A stretch of DNA of 64,000 bases from Streptantibioticus cattleyicolor NRRL 8057 = DSM 46488 (GTDB lineage: Bacteria; Actinomycetota; Actinomycetes; Streptomycetales; Streptomycetaceae). The notes under the pieces are model-generated. The model was not told the origin of the DNA. It ran no database searches and saw nothing but the letters and a program-made list of their open reading frames with translations. Below are positions 1 to 26,181 of this stretch, in pieces. The position numbers and the translations under genes are program-made. The stretch spans positions 1,488,001 through 1,552,000 of the forward strand of contig NC_017585.1 of NCBI RefSeq assembly GCF_000240165.1, read 5' to 3'. Within the stretch, counting starts at the first letter, position 1. Each line of letters begins with the position of its first letter.

Positions 1-9
1 GAGAAACGC

Positions 10-17817
<17,808 letters not shown>

Positions 17818-17858
17818 CCGGCGCCCACCCCACCGACGACCACCAGGAGCCCCCGCCC

Positions 17859-18086
17859 ATGCCCCAGCAGATCACCGCCGACCTCCCCGGCAGCGTAGGA
17901 AAGGTCCTGGTCACCGAAGGCAGCACCGTCGCCCCCGGAGACACCCTGGCGATCCTCGAAGCCATGAAGATGGAGATCCCCATCGAGGCCGACACCGCCG
18001 GCACCGTCACCAAACTCGCCGTCCAGGAAGGAGACGTCCTCAAAGAAGGCAGCCTGATCGTGGAGATCTCGGCCACGGTCTCCTAA
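17859..18086 (+). CDS. Stand-alone biotin carboxyl carrier protein (biotinyl/lipoyl domain)
   Basis: A 75-residue single-domain biotin carrier. The biotinylation motif EAMKME is complete, with K37 as the predicted biotin site, and the glycine-rich flanks fit a biotinyl/lipoyl fold. AGGAG at 17845-17849 lies 9 bases before the ATG, and the gene begins 41 bases after the PKS stop, so the two are probably co-transcribed. Known relatives serve as the carrier subunit of acyl-CoA carboxylases that make malonyl- or methylmalonyl-CoA. An extender-supply role for the neighbouring PKS is inference, since no carboxylase or carboxyltransferase subunit is in view. Confidence 0.85.
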   Translation: MPQQITADLPGSVGKVLVTEGSTVAPGDTLAILEAMKMEIPIEADTAGTVTKLAVQEGDVLKEGSLIVEISATVS

Positions 18087-18245
18087 CCCGGGCTCGCGGC
18101 CCACCGCCCGCCCCGAATGGCCGAGGGAGGCATGCGGGTCACCCTGGCCTGACCCGGGACCGGCGAGCACGCCTCACGCGACCGCTGACGGGGCGAACAT
18201 GCCGAACTTTTGGTGCGGCGGCGTTGTTTGTGGTCACCTCGTGCA

Positions 18246-18713
18246 GTGGAAGCTATCTGGGCAAGTGCCGTGGCGGTGGTGGGAACGCTGCTGGGCTCGG
18301 TGATCACGCATACCTTCCAGCGCCTCGCGTCGAAGCGCAACGAGCAGTTCACGCGGTCCGAAGCGCTCCGCCAGGAGCGCATAGCCACGTACAGCGCGTT
18401 CGCCGCGGCGATGGAGGACTACCGGCGTGGCCAGGCGGACCGGTGGTACCGCAAGCAGGAAGACCCGGACGGCGAGGCGTTCGTCACGGCCCGGGACGAG
18501 GCGCACCGCCTTCGGACGGTCGCCCGGCAAGCGCTCTACCGGGTCAAACTCCTCACCGACGACCGGCAGGCCGTCCTCGCCGCCGAGCAGGCCTACCACC
18601 GCACGCGAGACATGTCGAACGCGCGGGACCAGACGGGCTGGACGACACGGGACGCCGAAGCCAAGCGGGCCATCGAGGCGTTCGTGTCCGAGGCTTCACC
18701 GCTGGTGCGCTGA
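18246..18713 (+). CDS. Hypothetical membrane-anchored protein
   Basis: A 155-residue protein of unknown function. Starting at the GTG gives an N-terminal hydrophobic helix (about residues 3-22, IWASAVAVVGTLLGSVI) followed by a charged, mostly helical domain rich in Arg, Glu and Ala. Coding is supported by strong GC bias at third positions. An in-frame start 36 bases upstream would add a poorly conserved-looking Arg-rich head, so the later GTG is preferred, although no clear ribosome site precedes it. It stands alone between the PKS operon and the opposite-strand VOC gene. Confidence 0.6.
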   Translation: MEAIWASAVAVVGTLLGSVITHTFQRLASKRNEQFTRSEALRQERIATYSAFAAAMEDYRRGQADRWYRKQEDPDGEAFVTARDEAHRLRTVARQALYRVKLLTDDRQAVLAAEQAYHRTRDMSNARDQTGWTTRDAEAKRAIEAFVSEASPLVR

Positions 18714-18835
18714 ACCGTCGGCGCGGTCGTGAGGAGGCCATGGAACGCGGTGCGTCACCTATCACCGAGTAGTGGGGGATGCGAGCGATCGGTGGACGCG
18801 GGCAGGGAGTTCGCGATCCGGCGTCAGGTCCGGGG

Positions 18836-19219
18836 TCAAAGGCGCGGGACCCGGGCGCGCAGGAGGCAGAACTCGTTGCCTTCGGGGTCGGCCAGGACGT
18901 GCCAGCTCTCGTTGCCGGTTTGGCCGACGTCGGCGGGCTCGGCGCCGAGCGCGAGCAGCCGCTCCAACTCGGCTTCCTGCTCGCGGTCGGTGGGGCTGAC
19001 GTCGAGGTGCAGCGGGAGCTTCCCGGACCGCGGATCGTCGCTGGGGCTGAGCACGAGCGTGGGCTGCGGGCCGCCGAAGCCGGTGTCGGGCGGCCCGATC
19101 ATGATGCTTCCGTCGTCCTCCCGGTCGAGTTCGACGTAACCGAGGACCTTGCTCCAGAACGCGGCGAGCCGTTCGGGGTCGGCGGCGTCGATGACCAACT
19201 CGGTGATGCGGCATGCCAT
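18836..19219 (-). CDS. VOC family protein (glyoxalase/bleomycin-resistance fold)
   Basis: A 127-residue protein with the vicinal-oxygen-chelate layout: a beta-strand start (ITELVIDAADPERLAAFW), a second half with HLDVSP, and the typical ending WHVLADPEGNEFCLL. Members bind a metal or a small molecule and act as lyases, dioxygenases or drug-binding proteins; the substrate cannot be inferred. This is close to the variant annotated in actinobacteria as glyoxalase-like domain protein. Two ATG codons lie near the 5' end; the outermost of the pair was chosen. No operon partner is evident. Confidence 0.8.
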   Translation of the reverse strand: MACRITELVIDAADPERLAAFWSKVLGYVELDREDDGSIMIGPPDTGFGGPQPTLVLSPSDDPRSGKLPLHLDVSPTDREQEAELERLLALGAEPADVGQTGNESWHVLADPEGNEFCLLRARVPRL

Positions 19220-19808
19220 GCCGGTCAGTGTACGGCGAGGGCCCGTAGTCGATCGGAGACTACTCGGCGTGCGTCGGACGGCCGCCGTCCTCAGCACGGG
19301 ACGCCTCTCCGCGGCGCGGCCGTCGGGTAGCGATGGGTTCGTCCTCCAGCCGGGAGATGTCGACGGGGTCGGGCACGGCGACGAGTCGGTGGACGAGGAG
19401 GTCCGTCGCGGAGACGACGAGGCGGACGGCGACGCCCCCCGTCCTGCCGATGCTCCGGTCGGCCGTACGCGTCGGCGTCCCGGCGTCACCGGCCGTCCGA
19501 GACGGAATGCGCCCGGTCCGGGAACACGGTGCGGGTGCCGCCCGACGCAACGTTGCTGGACGCGCTGATCCGGGCCGGACATCCGGTGACGTGCGGATGC
19601 CGCGAAGACGTCCGCAGGAGGTGTGAACTCACCGTCCTCGACGGCGATCCCGAGCACCGGGACGACATGGGCGCGCCCGCCGGTCGTGTGCCGTACGGTG
19701 CGGGTCGGTACGGCGTCGTGAAAGCGGTTCGCCGGCGTGGGGGCGCGGCGCTGCGCCCGGGCCATGGGGTCGGCCGGTCGGCGGCTCTACCGGAACGCGG
19801 CGATGGTA
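19220..19808. other. Gene-poor stretch with a ferredoxin-domain remnant
   Basis: Roughly 590 bases without a convincing intact gene. The only recognisable coding trace is the plus-strand [2Fe-2S] fragment listed separately. A 96-codon minus-strand frame (19260-19550) shows no familiar motif. Codon bias is weak on all frames, in keeping with decaying sequence. Confidence 0.5.
19529..19680 (+). pseudogene. Remnant of a [2Fe-2S] ferredoxin domain (phthalate dioxygenase reductase type)
   Basis: The frame reads VPPDATLLDALIRAGHPVTC, then CREDVRRRC, then VLDGDPEHRD. This matches the C-terminal ferredoxin domain of VanB/PDR-type reductases, where the cluster motif is normally CREGVCGTC followed by VLDGxPDHRD. 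Here the second cluster cysteine has become Arg, the later cysteine is missing, and the FMN and NAD domains are absent because the VOC gene occupies that space on the other strand. It is best read as a decayed gene fragment. The match was made by eye. Confidence 0.5.
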
Positions 19809-20012
19809 TCAGTGACGGCTGCCTTCCCGCCGGGTGAAGACGAGGAAGCCGGCGTGGTCGGGGTCGGTGTGGTTGGTGACGGGGAAGAAGCCACCTTCCC
19901 GCTTCTCCGCGCCGACCACGGTGACGACACACTCACCGTGCTCGTTGATCAGATGCAGCACCTCGTCCAGCCGGCTCGCCGGATAGACATAGTGAACAGC
20001 GTTGTCGGCCAT
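19809..20012 (-). CDS. Small hypothetical protein, 67 residues
   Basis: A short soluble protein beginning MADNAVHYVYPASRLDEVLH and ending with a basic tail. GGAG is well placed before the ATG (GAAGGAGAAGATCTC), and codon bias fits a real gene. It has no transmembrane segment and no motif I recognise; the mixed strand/helix pattern (ECVVTVVGAEKREGGFFPV) suggests a small folded domain. It lies alone between the ferredoxin remnant and the S53 peptidase, on the same strand as the latter. Confidence 0.6.
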   Translation of the reverse strand: MADNAVHYVYPASRLDEVLHLINEHGECVVTVVGAEKREGGFFPVTNHTDPDHAGFLVFTRREGSRH

Positions 20013-20179
20013 GAGATCTTCTCCTTCGATGCGGCCGTTGGTCCGTCCCCGCCTCCGCCGCCCATCGAGCGACGAACCATCCCGGCCCACGGGCGCGGAC
20101 ACAACACGCCCCCGCACACCCGGACGCGGAAACATACCCTCACCCCTCCTCCTGCCCTCCCCGACATCGTCCGTGCCCC

Positions 20180-22237
20180 CTACGAGCCCGACGGCGCCGG
20201 GCGAGCCGTCACTCGTCGTCGAGCTGCCGCGACACCGTCGACCCCTGCGCCGGGAACGGCGTGGGGGCCTCGGCGGAGGGCGGTGAGGAAGGCGGTGCCG
20301 TTGGGGGTGCCGAGGCCGGTCATGGTGTCGTAGCCCTTGGCGGTGACCTGGTTGGTGTCGGGGTGTCGCTGGGAGTCGAAGACGTCGAGGGCGGGGGAGT
20401 CCGAGGGGTTGGTCGGGGGGAGGTAGGCGGCCCGGTTCTGCTGGGGTGTGGCGGGGGTGACCGGGAGGACGTCGTGGAACGCCGGGGTGCCGGCGAGCCG
20501 GTAGAGCAGGGGGTTGATGAAGCCGAAGGGTGAGGTGCGGCCCTGTTGGGCGTCGGCGATCAGGCCGGCGACGAGCGGGCAGGCCAGGCTGGTGCCGGCG
20601 TTGGGGACGGTCCGGTAGGGGCCGGGTTTCCCGTTGCTGTCCGATGCGGTGTAGCCGGTCAGCAGGCCGGTGTCGGGGTCGGCGTCGGCGGCGATGTCGG
20701 GGACGGCGCGGCCGATGACCGTCCGTTTGCCGACGCGGACGTGGGACATCGACGCCGGGACGACGCCCTTCTGGTAGGCGGGCTGTCCGTGAACAAGGCT
20801 GGTGCCGCCGCCGGCCGCGCTGAGGCCCAGGCTGCTCCACTTGCCGTGGTCCAAGGAGACGTAGTCGCTGGACCAACCGGTCTCGAACACCCGGTTGCCG
20901 GCCGCCCCGATGCCGAGGGTGGTGCCGCCGACCGCGGTGACGTACGGGTCGGAGTCGGTCACCGTCAGCCCGGAGGTGTCACCGGAGGAGAAGTACATCC
21001 CCACGCCTTCGGAGGCGGCCCGCAGGGCGATCGCGTGCACGGTCCGCTCCGGGACCGAACCCAGCGGGATCTGCCAGGAGTTGGAGACGATCGAGGCGCT
21101 GGGGTGGCGGCCGTCGCCGGTCAGCACGGTGAGCGCGGCGTTGAGCAGTGCCTGGTTCTCGTCGCAGCCCTGTCCGACGACCATCAGCTGGTTGGCGTCG
21201 GGCGCCATCGCGTAGACGGCCTCGGCGTCCATCTCGGCCTCGTCGTTGACGGGTGCCGCATGCGCCGCGTGGTGCGAGGGGGCGGCGCAGGGCTTCCCGC
21301 CCTGGATCTCCCGGAACTGGGAGGGTTTGGGCGCGGGCAGATGGTTGGTCCGCGCGTACTCCGTCAGCGTCCGGAACATCGCCTCGGGCGCCTCGTCCTC
21401 GGTGAGGGCGACGGTCTGGCCCTTGCCGGTGTCCGTCCACGTCGCCCCGTAGGCGGCGCGGATCTGGGCGGCGGAGTAACCGCAGGCCGGCAGGGACGCC
21501 TTGGTCAGCCCCTGGTAGGCGGGGCGGAAGGACCGTACGTGCTGTGCCCAGTAGTGGGAGCACGTCGGGGCGTTGGCGGCCTTGCCGTGCGGGAGCGGCG
21601 CGGCGGCCCGGGGCACGGCCGGGGGGACGTCGTTGAGACCGGTCACGCCGATCACGTCGGAGGCGAGCGCGGCCGGCAGGGAGACGTCGCGGTCGTTGGA
21701 CCGGATCACCGTGGGCGTGCCGTCCGCGGCCGTGGTCCGGTACTGGTTGATCCGCACCCCGAACGCCGACTGCACCGCCGACACCGGTCCGGTCGCCGAG
21801 ACGTAGTCACGGCCGCTGCCGATCCGGACCTGGGTCAGGTGCCGGCTCCTCAGCCACGCCGCGAGGGCGGTGGCGTGGGCGGCGGAGGGGCCGAACCTGG
21901 CCGTGTAGGCGTCGGGGCTCAGGTAGTGGTGGAACTCGGGGCCGCCGGGGGTGGCGACCGCGTCGGCGAACGCGGCGGCGCCCGCCAGATCCGGCTTCAG
22001 CCACACCTGGACGGTCAGCTCCCGCGACGCCGGCACGGCACCCGCCACGGACGCGGCGCGCACGGCGGACGGTACCGAACCCGGCACCACAGCCGTGGCG
22101 GCGGCCTGCCCGGTGCCGGGCACCCCCACCACCGCGCCGGCCGCCAGCACGACCGCGCAGCCGGCCCGGACCGCGAGCCCACGGCGCCGTCCCGTCCCGG
22201 ACGCGCCCCCGTACCCTTGCGACAACGATCTCTCCAC
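20180..22237 (-). CDS. Secreted S53 family peptidase (sedolisin/kumamolisin type)
   Basis: A 685-residue secreted acid serine peptidase. An Arg-rich start and hydrophobic stretch (GLAVRAGCAVVLAAGAVVGV) form the signal peptide. A pro-kumamolisin activation domain follows (about 50-210, with FHHYLSPDAYTARFG). The catalytic domain has the sedolisin set: E333 and D337 spaced ExxxD, the oxyanion Asp in SSGDTSG, and Ser550 in GTSLACP. The C-terminal Ca-site region (YDTMTGLGTPNG) is present. The GTG start was chosen because it places the signal peptide near the N-terminus; an upstream in-frame extension is Pro/Gly-rich and unlikely. Probably extracellular protein degradation. Confidence 0.9.
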   Translation of the reverse strand: MERSLSQGYGGASGTGRRRGLAVRAGCAVVLAAGAVVGVPGTGQAAATAVVPGSVPSAVRAASVAGAVPASRELTVQVWLKPDLAGAAAFADAVATPGGPEFHHYLSPDAYTARFGPSAAHATALAAWLRSRHLTQVRIGSGRDYVSATGPVSAVQSAFGVRINQYRTTAADGTPTVIRSNDRDVSLPAALASDVIGVTGLNDVPPAVPRAAAPLPHGKAANAPTCSHYWAQHVRSFRPAYQGLTKASLPACGYSAAQIRAAYGATWTDTGKGQTVALTEDEAPEAMFRTLTEYARTNHLPAPKPSQFREIQGGKPCAAPSHHAAHAAPVNDEAEMDAEAVYAMAPDANQLMVVGQGCDENQALLNAALTVLTGDGRHPSASIVSNSWQIPLGSVPERTVHAIALRAASEGVGMYFSSGDTSGLTVTDSDPYVTAVGGTTLGIGAAGNRVFETGWSSDYVSLDHGKWSSLGLSAAGGGTSLVHGQPAYQKGVVPASMSHVRVGKRTVIGRAVPDIAADADPDTGLLTGYTASDSNGKPGPYRTVPNAGTSLACPLVAGLIADAQQGRTSPFGFINPLLYRLAGTPAFHDVLPVTPATPQQNRAAYLPPTNPSDSPALDVFDSQRHPDTNQVTAKGYDTMTGLGTPNGTAFLTALRRGPHAVPGAGVDGVAAARRRVTARPAPSGS

Positions 22238-22418
22238 GTGTTCCCACCCCTGCCCGATCGTCCCGGCGCCCGGGATCCCCGCCCCGGCTCCCGCTACGAC
22301 GCCGCCGAGAGGGTCGCGGGTTCCGGTGCGCCCCGTCGAATCCGGTGCGGGCGCCGTCGGGTTGGGCCGTATCCGGCCGCGCCGTCCGCGGCTTGACGGC
22401 ACCGGGCCGGCCCCGGGC

Positions 22419-23189
22419 TCACGTCCCGATGCGGGGCTGCCCGCTGGCGGCGCCGAGGCCGCCGTCGACCGGTATCTGCGCGCCGGTGACGTACCGTGCG
22501 TCGGGGCCGGCGAGGAAGGCGACGACCCCCGCGACCTCCTCGGGCCGGGCCACCCGGCCGAAGGGGATGCGTTCGGTGAAGGAGCGCACGGCGGGCGTGT
22601 CTTCGGTGAGGCCGGCGGTGATGCCGGTGTTGAGCGTGAACCCGGGGTGGACGGCGTTGACGCGGACCTCGGGGGCGTGGTCCACCGCCATCGCGCGCGT
22701 GAGGTTGACCATGCCGCCCTTGGCCGCGTTGTAGGCGGCCATGCCGTAGTCGCCGCCCAGTCCGCTCACCGAGCCGACGTTGACCACGCAGCCGTGCGTG
22801 CGGCGCAGGTGCGGGATCGCCGCCCGGCTGGTGTGGTAGACGGCGTCGAGGTTGACGGCCATCGCCGCTCGCCACTGCTCCGGGGCGACGGCTTCGACCG
22901 TACCGAACGCCGGCGCGCCCGCGTTGTTGACCAGGACGTCCAGGCGTCCGAGGTCGGCGGCGACGGAGGCGATCAGCGCCTCGGCCTCGTCCGGCACGGT
23001 GACATCGGCGGTGCGGGCGAACACGGTGGCGCCGTCCGGGGCCGCGGCCGCGGCCTCGCGGAGCTTCTCCAGCGTCCGCCCGACCAGCACGACGGTCGCG
23101 CCGTCCGCGGCGAACCGGTGCGCGACGGCGGCACCGATGCCTTCCCCGGCGCCGGTGACCACAACGACCCGGTCAGCGAAAACACTCAC
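22419..23189 (-). CDS. SDR family oxidoreductase
   Basis: A 256-residue classical short-chain dehydrogenase. It has the cofactor motif TGAGEGIG, the NNAG structural motif, catalytic Ser in VGSVSG and the YNAAK active-site tetrad, and ends with the usual VTGAQIPVDGG segment. An Arg after the second strand (VGRTLEK) suggests NADPH preference. The GTG start follows AAGGA by 8 bases. It is divergent from an AraC-type regulator across 141 bases, which probably controls it. The substrate is unknown. Confidence 0.9.
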   Translation of the reverse strand: MSVFADRVVVVTGAGEGIGAAVAHRFAADGATVVLVGRTLEKLREAAAAAPDGATVFARTADVTVPDEAEALIASVAADLGRLDVLVNNAGAPAFGTVEAVAPEQWRAAMAVNLDAVYHTSRAAIPHLRRTHGCVVNVGSVSGLGGDYGMAAYNAAKGGMVNLTRAMAVDHAPEVRVNAVHPGFTLNTGITAGLTEDTPAVRSFTERIPFGRVARPEEVAGVVAFLAGPDARYVTGAQIPVDGGLGAASGQPRIGT

Positions 23190-23248
23190 GACTACAGTCC
23201 TTCCAGAACGAGGGGGCTGCCGCACCGGTCCGTCCGGCTCCGGCCACG

Positions 23249-23271
23249 CTAGGCGGGGCCGCGCCACCTAG
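23249..23271. promoter_or_regulatory. Imperfect inverted repeat between SDR and AraC genes
   Basis: CTAGGCG at 23249-23255 faces CACCTAG at 23265-23271, giving arms with one mismatch around a 9-base spacer. Its place between two divergent starts makes it a candidate site for the AraC-type regulator. The repeat is short and could be chance. Confidence 0.3.
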
Positions 23272-23330
23272 GCTTGAACCACAGCGCCACACCGGCGGAA
23301 CGTCGGTGCCAGACGGAGAGCGAGGCGACC

Positions 23331-24305
23331 GTGACGGTGACGGTGACGAGCGGTACGTTCGCCCTGGACGTCACCGAGGAACACCCCGCGGCCCACGGCT
23401 ACGACCTCTTCCGGCGCGGATGGGAGAGGCAGGTCGGCGAGGCGTATCCCGCCCCCGCCTTCACCCCCGGCAGCACGGGTGAGTTCCGGATCAGCGCGCG
23501 TGCCGTCACGGCGTACGAATCGGTGATCGCCGACGTACGCAGTCGATCGCTGGTCGGCACCAACACCGGCGGTCTCCCGCCGGGTCTTGCCGACAAGGTG
23601 CTGATGCACGTGGTGCGGCGTGACGTGTGGAGCTTCGACCGGCGTGGCGAGGGCCGAGTCGCCGTCCCGGCCGGGCACTTCATGCTTCAGCGCAGCGGCC
23701 CGCCGACCTCCGAGACGGCGCGGCACACCGCGGCGACGATACTGATCCTGCCGTCGTCCGGCCTCGGGCCGCTGATCGGGGACCGGCTGATCACCGGGTC
23801 GGCGGCCTCCGCCGAGATGCGGCTGCTCCTCGGCCATGTGCACCTGGTCGAGCAGACCGCCCCCGCCCTCACCCCGGCCGGCGCCCAGGCCGCCCACCAC
23901 GCGCTGATCGAACTGGTCAAGGGGGTGCTCGGGCGGCGGGCGGACCCGGCCGAACCCTTGCTCGGCCCCACCCTGGCCCAGGCGGCGAAGGACCTCGCGG
24001 ACCGCCGGCTCACCGACCCCGGCCTCTCCCCGGCGGCACTCGCCCGTGAACTCAACGTCTCCGTCCGCACGTTGCACCGTGCCTTCGCGTGCACGGAGGA
24101 GACCGTCGCCGGATACATCCGCGGCCGCAGACTGGAACGGGCCCGGCTCGACCTGCTGGCGCCGACCGGACGGCGAAGCGTCTCGGAGATCGCCGCCCAC
24201 TGGCAGTTCGCCGACAGCAGCCACTTCATCCGGGCCTTCAAGAGCCGGTACGGCCGTACCCCCGCCGAGTTCGCCCGCCACCCGACGTCCGGCAGCCGCC
24301 GCTGA
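23331..24305 (+). CDS. AraC family transcriptional regulator
   Basis: A 324-residue regulator. The N-terminal two thirds resemble the AraC-binding-like domain found with this class (strands around GEFRISARAV, GHFMLQRSGP). The C-terminal 100 residues carry the paired helix-turn-helix of AraC/XylS proteins: LAQAAKDLADRRL, LARELNVSVRTLHRAF, and the second unit VSEIAAHWQFADSSHFIRAF followed by YGRTPAEF. GTG at 23331 follows GGAG and is preferred over an earlier frame opening. It is divergent from the SDR gene and likely regulates it. Confidence 0.9.
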   Translation: MTVTVTSGTFALDVTEEHPAAHGYDLFRRGWERQVGEAYPAPAFTPGSTGEFRISARAVTAYESVIADVRSRSLVGTNTGGLPPGLADKVLMHVVRRDVWSFDRRGEGRVAVPAGHFMLQRSGPPTSETARHTAATILILPSSGLGPLIGDRLITGSAASAEMRLLLGHVHLVEQTAPALTPAGAQAAHHALIELVKGVLGRRADPAEPLLGPTLAQAAKDLADRRLTDPGLSPAALARELNVSVRTLHRAFACTEETVAGYIRGRRLERARLDLLAPTGRRSVSEIAAHWQFADSSHFIRAFKSRYGRTPAEFARHPTSGSRR

Positions 24306-24369
24306 ACCGCCGTGCGCCCGGTCGGACACCAGCGGCCGGTGCCCGCGTCGCGAGGTGACCTGGAGACCG

Positions 24370-25512
24370 TCACCGGCCCGCCGGGCCGGTGGTGAACAGC
24401 TCGACCGTCCTCTCCAGGCCGCGCGGGCCGAACATGGCCTCCAGGCTCCCGGCGGACTCGGCGGCGGACGCCTCGGCGCGCGGGAAGAGCGCTTCCTCGT
24501 ACGCGGTCAGGGCGGCCTCGATGTCGCCGGGGTGGGCGGCGACGGCCTGGCCGAGTTCGGCGCCGTCGAGCAGAGCGAGGTTGGCGCCCTCGCCGGCGAA
24601 GGGCGACATCAGGTGGGCGGCGTCGCCGAGCAGCGTCACCCCCGGGACGCGGTCCCAGCGGTGGCCGACGGGCAGGGCGTGGATGCGGCGGGGTACCAGC
24701 GCGCCGTCGGCGTCGGCGACGAGGGCGCGCAGGCTCTCGTCCCAGCCGTCGAAGTGGGACAGGACCGCCGCCTTGGCGGCTGCGGTGTCGCCGAAGTCGA
24801 TGGTGTCGAGCCACCCCTCGTCGGCCCTGAGCGCGGTGTAGACGTGGAGGCTGCCGTCGGTCTCGCGGTGGCCGAGGAAGCCGCGCCGGTCACCGAGGGA
24901 GATGAAGAACCCGCCGCCGACGAGGGCGGCGCTGCGCGGGTGACGGGTGTCGGCGTCCAGCAGATCGGTCTCCACGAACGAGATGCCGGTGTAGGCGGGC
25001 TTGGCGTCCGAGACCAGCGGCCGGATCCGCGACCAGGCACCGTCGGCGCCGACGAGGAGGTCGGTGGTGATGGTGGAGCCGTCGGCGAAGGCCACCTCGT
25101 GGCGTCCGTCGCCCAGCGGGCGGGCCCCGGTCGCCTTCACACCCCAGCGGATCGTGCCGTCCGGCAGGGAGTTGAGCAGCAGGTCGCGCAGGTCGCCGCG
25201 GTCCACCTCGGGGCGGGGCGCGCTGCCGTCGTCCTCGTCGGCGAGGTGGACGGTGCCGTCCGGGCCCACCAGGCGCATGGCCTGGCCGCCGTCGTGGATG
25301 AGGGTGCGGAAGTCGTCGTGGAGTCCGGCGGCGTGCAGCGCCTTCTGCCCGTTCTCCTCGTGGATGTCGAGCATGCCGCCCTGGGTGCGGGTCCCGGCCG
25401 ACGCGTCCAGCTCGAAGACGGTCGCCTCGACGCCGGCCACATGCAGCACTCGGGCCGCGGTGAGGCCGCCGAGACCTCCGCCGATGATCGCGATGGGGTG
25501 GTGGGTGGTCAT
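24370..25512 (-). CDS. TetX-like FAD-dependent monooxygenase
   Basis: A 380-residue class A flavin monooxygenase. It has the dinucleotide motif IIGGGLGGLTAARVL, GADGAWSRIRP in the DG-motif region, and the second FAD motif GDAAHLMSPFAGEGANLAL. The layout and the GGMLDIHEENGQKAL, DRGDLRDLLLNSLPD and HFDGWDESLRAL segments closely parallel TetX-type enzymes that hydroxylate tetracyclines, but many relatives act on other aromatics. Length fits that family. The promoter upstream carries tandem palindromes shared with the TetR gene 2 kb away, which suggests inducible control by that repressor. Confidence 0.88.
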   Translation of the reverse strand: MTTHHPIAIIGGGLGGLTAARVLHVAGVEATVFELDASAGTRTQGGMLDIHEENGQKALHAAGLHDDFRTLIHDGGQAMRLVGPDGTVHLADEDDGSAPRPEVDRGDLRDLLLNSLPDGTIRWGVKATGARPLGDGRHEVAFADGSTITTDLLVGADGAWSRIRPLVSDAKPAYTGISFVETDLLDADTRHPRSAALVGGGFFISLGDRRGFLGHRETDGSLHVYTALRADEGWLDTIDFGDTAAAKAAVLSHFDGWDESLRALVADADGALVPRRIHALPVGHRWDRVPGVTLLGDAAHLMSPFAGEGANLALLDGAELGQAVAAHPGDIEAALTAYEEALFPRAEASAAESAGSLEAMFGPRGLERTVELFTTGPAGR

Positions 25513-25596
25513 CGGAGCCTCCAGAAGTGTCGCGCTTGACGCGGGCCCCAGCGTGGCGGACGGCCGTCGCGTGAAGCGATCCGATCGGACGACTCC

Positions 25597-25630
25597 AGCC
25601 TAGCGAACACGTTCGTTACGAACAAGTTCG
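25597..25630 (-). promoter_or_regulatory. Monooxygenase promoter overlapped by tandem TetR-type operators
   Basis: On the minus strand TTGTTC (25620-25625) and TAGGCT (25597-25602) form a promoter with exactly 17 bases between. Two palindromes of form CGAACNNGTTCG lie on it at 25604-25615 and 25619-25630, three bases apart. The 19-base core GCGAACACGTTCGTTACGA recurs with one change in the promoter of the TetR gene at 27744-27762. A repressor bound here would block RNA polymerase directly. Confidence 0.75.
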
Positions 25631-25669
25631 TCACTGTGTATGCGTCGAACCGCCGGGTGTGGGGATCGT

Positions 25670-26047
25670 TCAGGACCCGTCGGCGGGGCGGCGGTCGTAC
25701 GCCGAGCGCGCTTCGAGGACCCGGGAGGCGTTGGCCTTGGACCAGTCGGCGATCGCCGCGGTCAGGGCGCCCGCCTCGACGCCGAGGTCGGTCAGGGCGT
25801 ACTCGACGCGCGGGGGGATGGTCGGGTAGATGGTGCGGCTGACCAGGCCGTCGCGTTCGAGGTTGCGGAGCGCCTGGGTGAGGGACTTCTGGGTCACGCC
25901 CTCGATGTGCCGGCGCAACTCCGTGAAGCGCAGGGGGCGTTCGTAATGCCGCAGCAGACCGAGTACGTAGAGCGACCACTTGTTGGCGAGCACGCTCACC
26001 ACCGTGCGTGACGGGCAGTCCTTCGCGTAACCGTACTCGGTATCCAT
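25670..26047 (-). CDS. HxlR family winged-helix regulator
   Basis: A 125-residue regulator of the HxlR/DUF24 family. The family signature CPSRTVVSVLANKWSLYVLGLL is present near the N-terminus, followed by the winged helix (LRFTELRRHIEGVTQKSLTQ, then RDGLVSRTIYPTIPPRVEYAL). C10 is the conserved N-terminal cysteine that in several relatives senses electrophiles or oxidants. The start was chosen at the ATG directly beside the operator; upstream in-frame extension is unlikely. It is divergent from an NmrA-like gene, the usual arrangement for quinone/oxidant-responsive pairs. Confidence 0.9.
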   Translation of the reverse strand: MDTEYGYAKDCPSRTVVSVLANKWSLYVLGLLRHYERPLRFTELRRHIEGVTQKSLTQALRNLERDGLVSRTIYPTIPPRVEYALTDLGVEAGALTAAIADWSKANASRVLEARSAYDRRPADGS

Positions 26048-26084
26048 CAGGTACCTATATACCCGACAGGTGCCTACTTCACAA
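26048..26084 (-). promoter_or_regulatory. HxlR promoter with direct-repeat operator
   Basis: CAGGTACCTA (26048-26057) and CAGGTGCCTA (26067-26076) are direct repeats 19 bases apart, about two helical turns; each is a near-palindrome around AGGTRCCT. On the minus strand TTGTGA (26079-26084) and TATATA (26056-26061) make a promoter with a 17-base spacer, interlaced with the repeats. The first repeat abuts the HxlR start codon, so the transcript would be almost leaderless and probably autorepressed. Confidence 0.65.
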
Positions 26085-26181
26085 CGGGTACCGGACGTGC
26101 GCACCCTGGACGGGGCGCGCGGGGGTCCGGGGCCGCCGCGCCGCCGCCGTCCTGCTGATGGGCACTGTCGAGGGAGAACGC

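Noticed and set aside
19260-19550. 96-codon minus-strand frame
   Set aside because: No ribosome site, no known motif, weak codon bias; inside decayed DNA.
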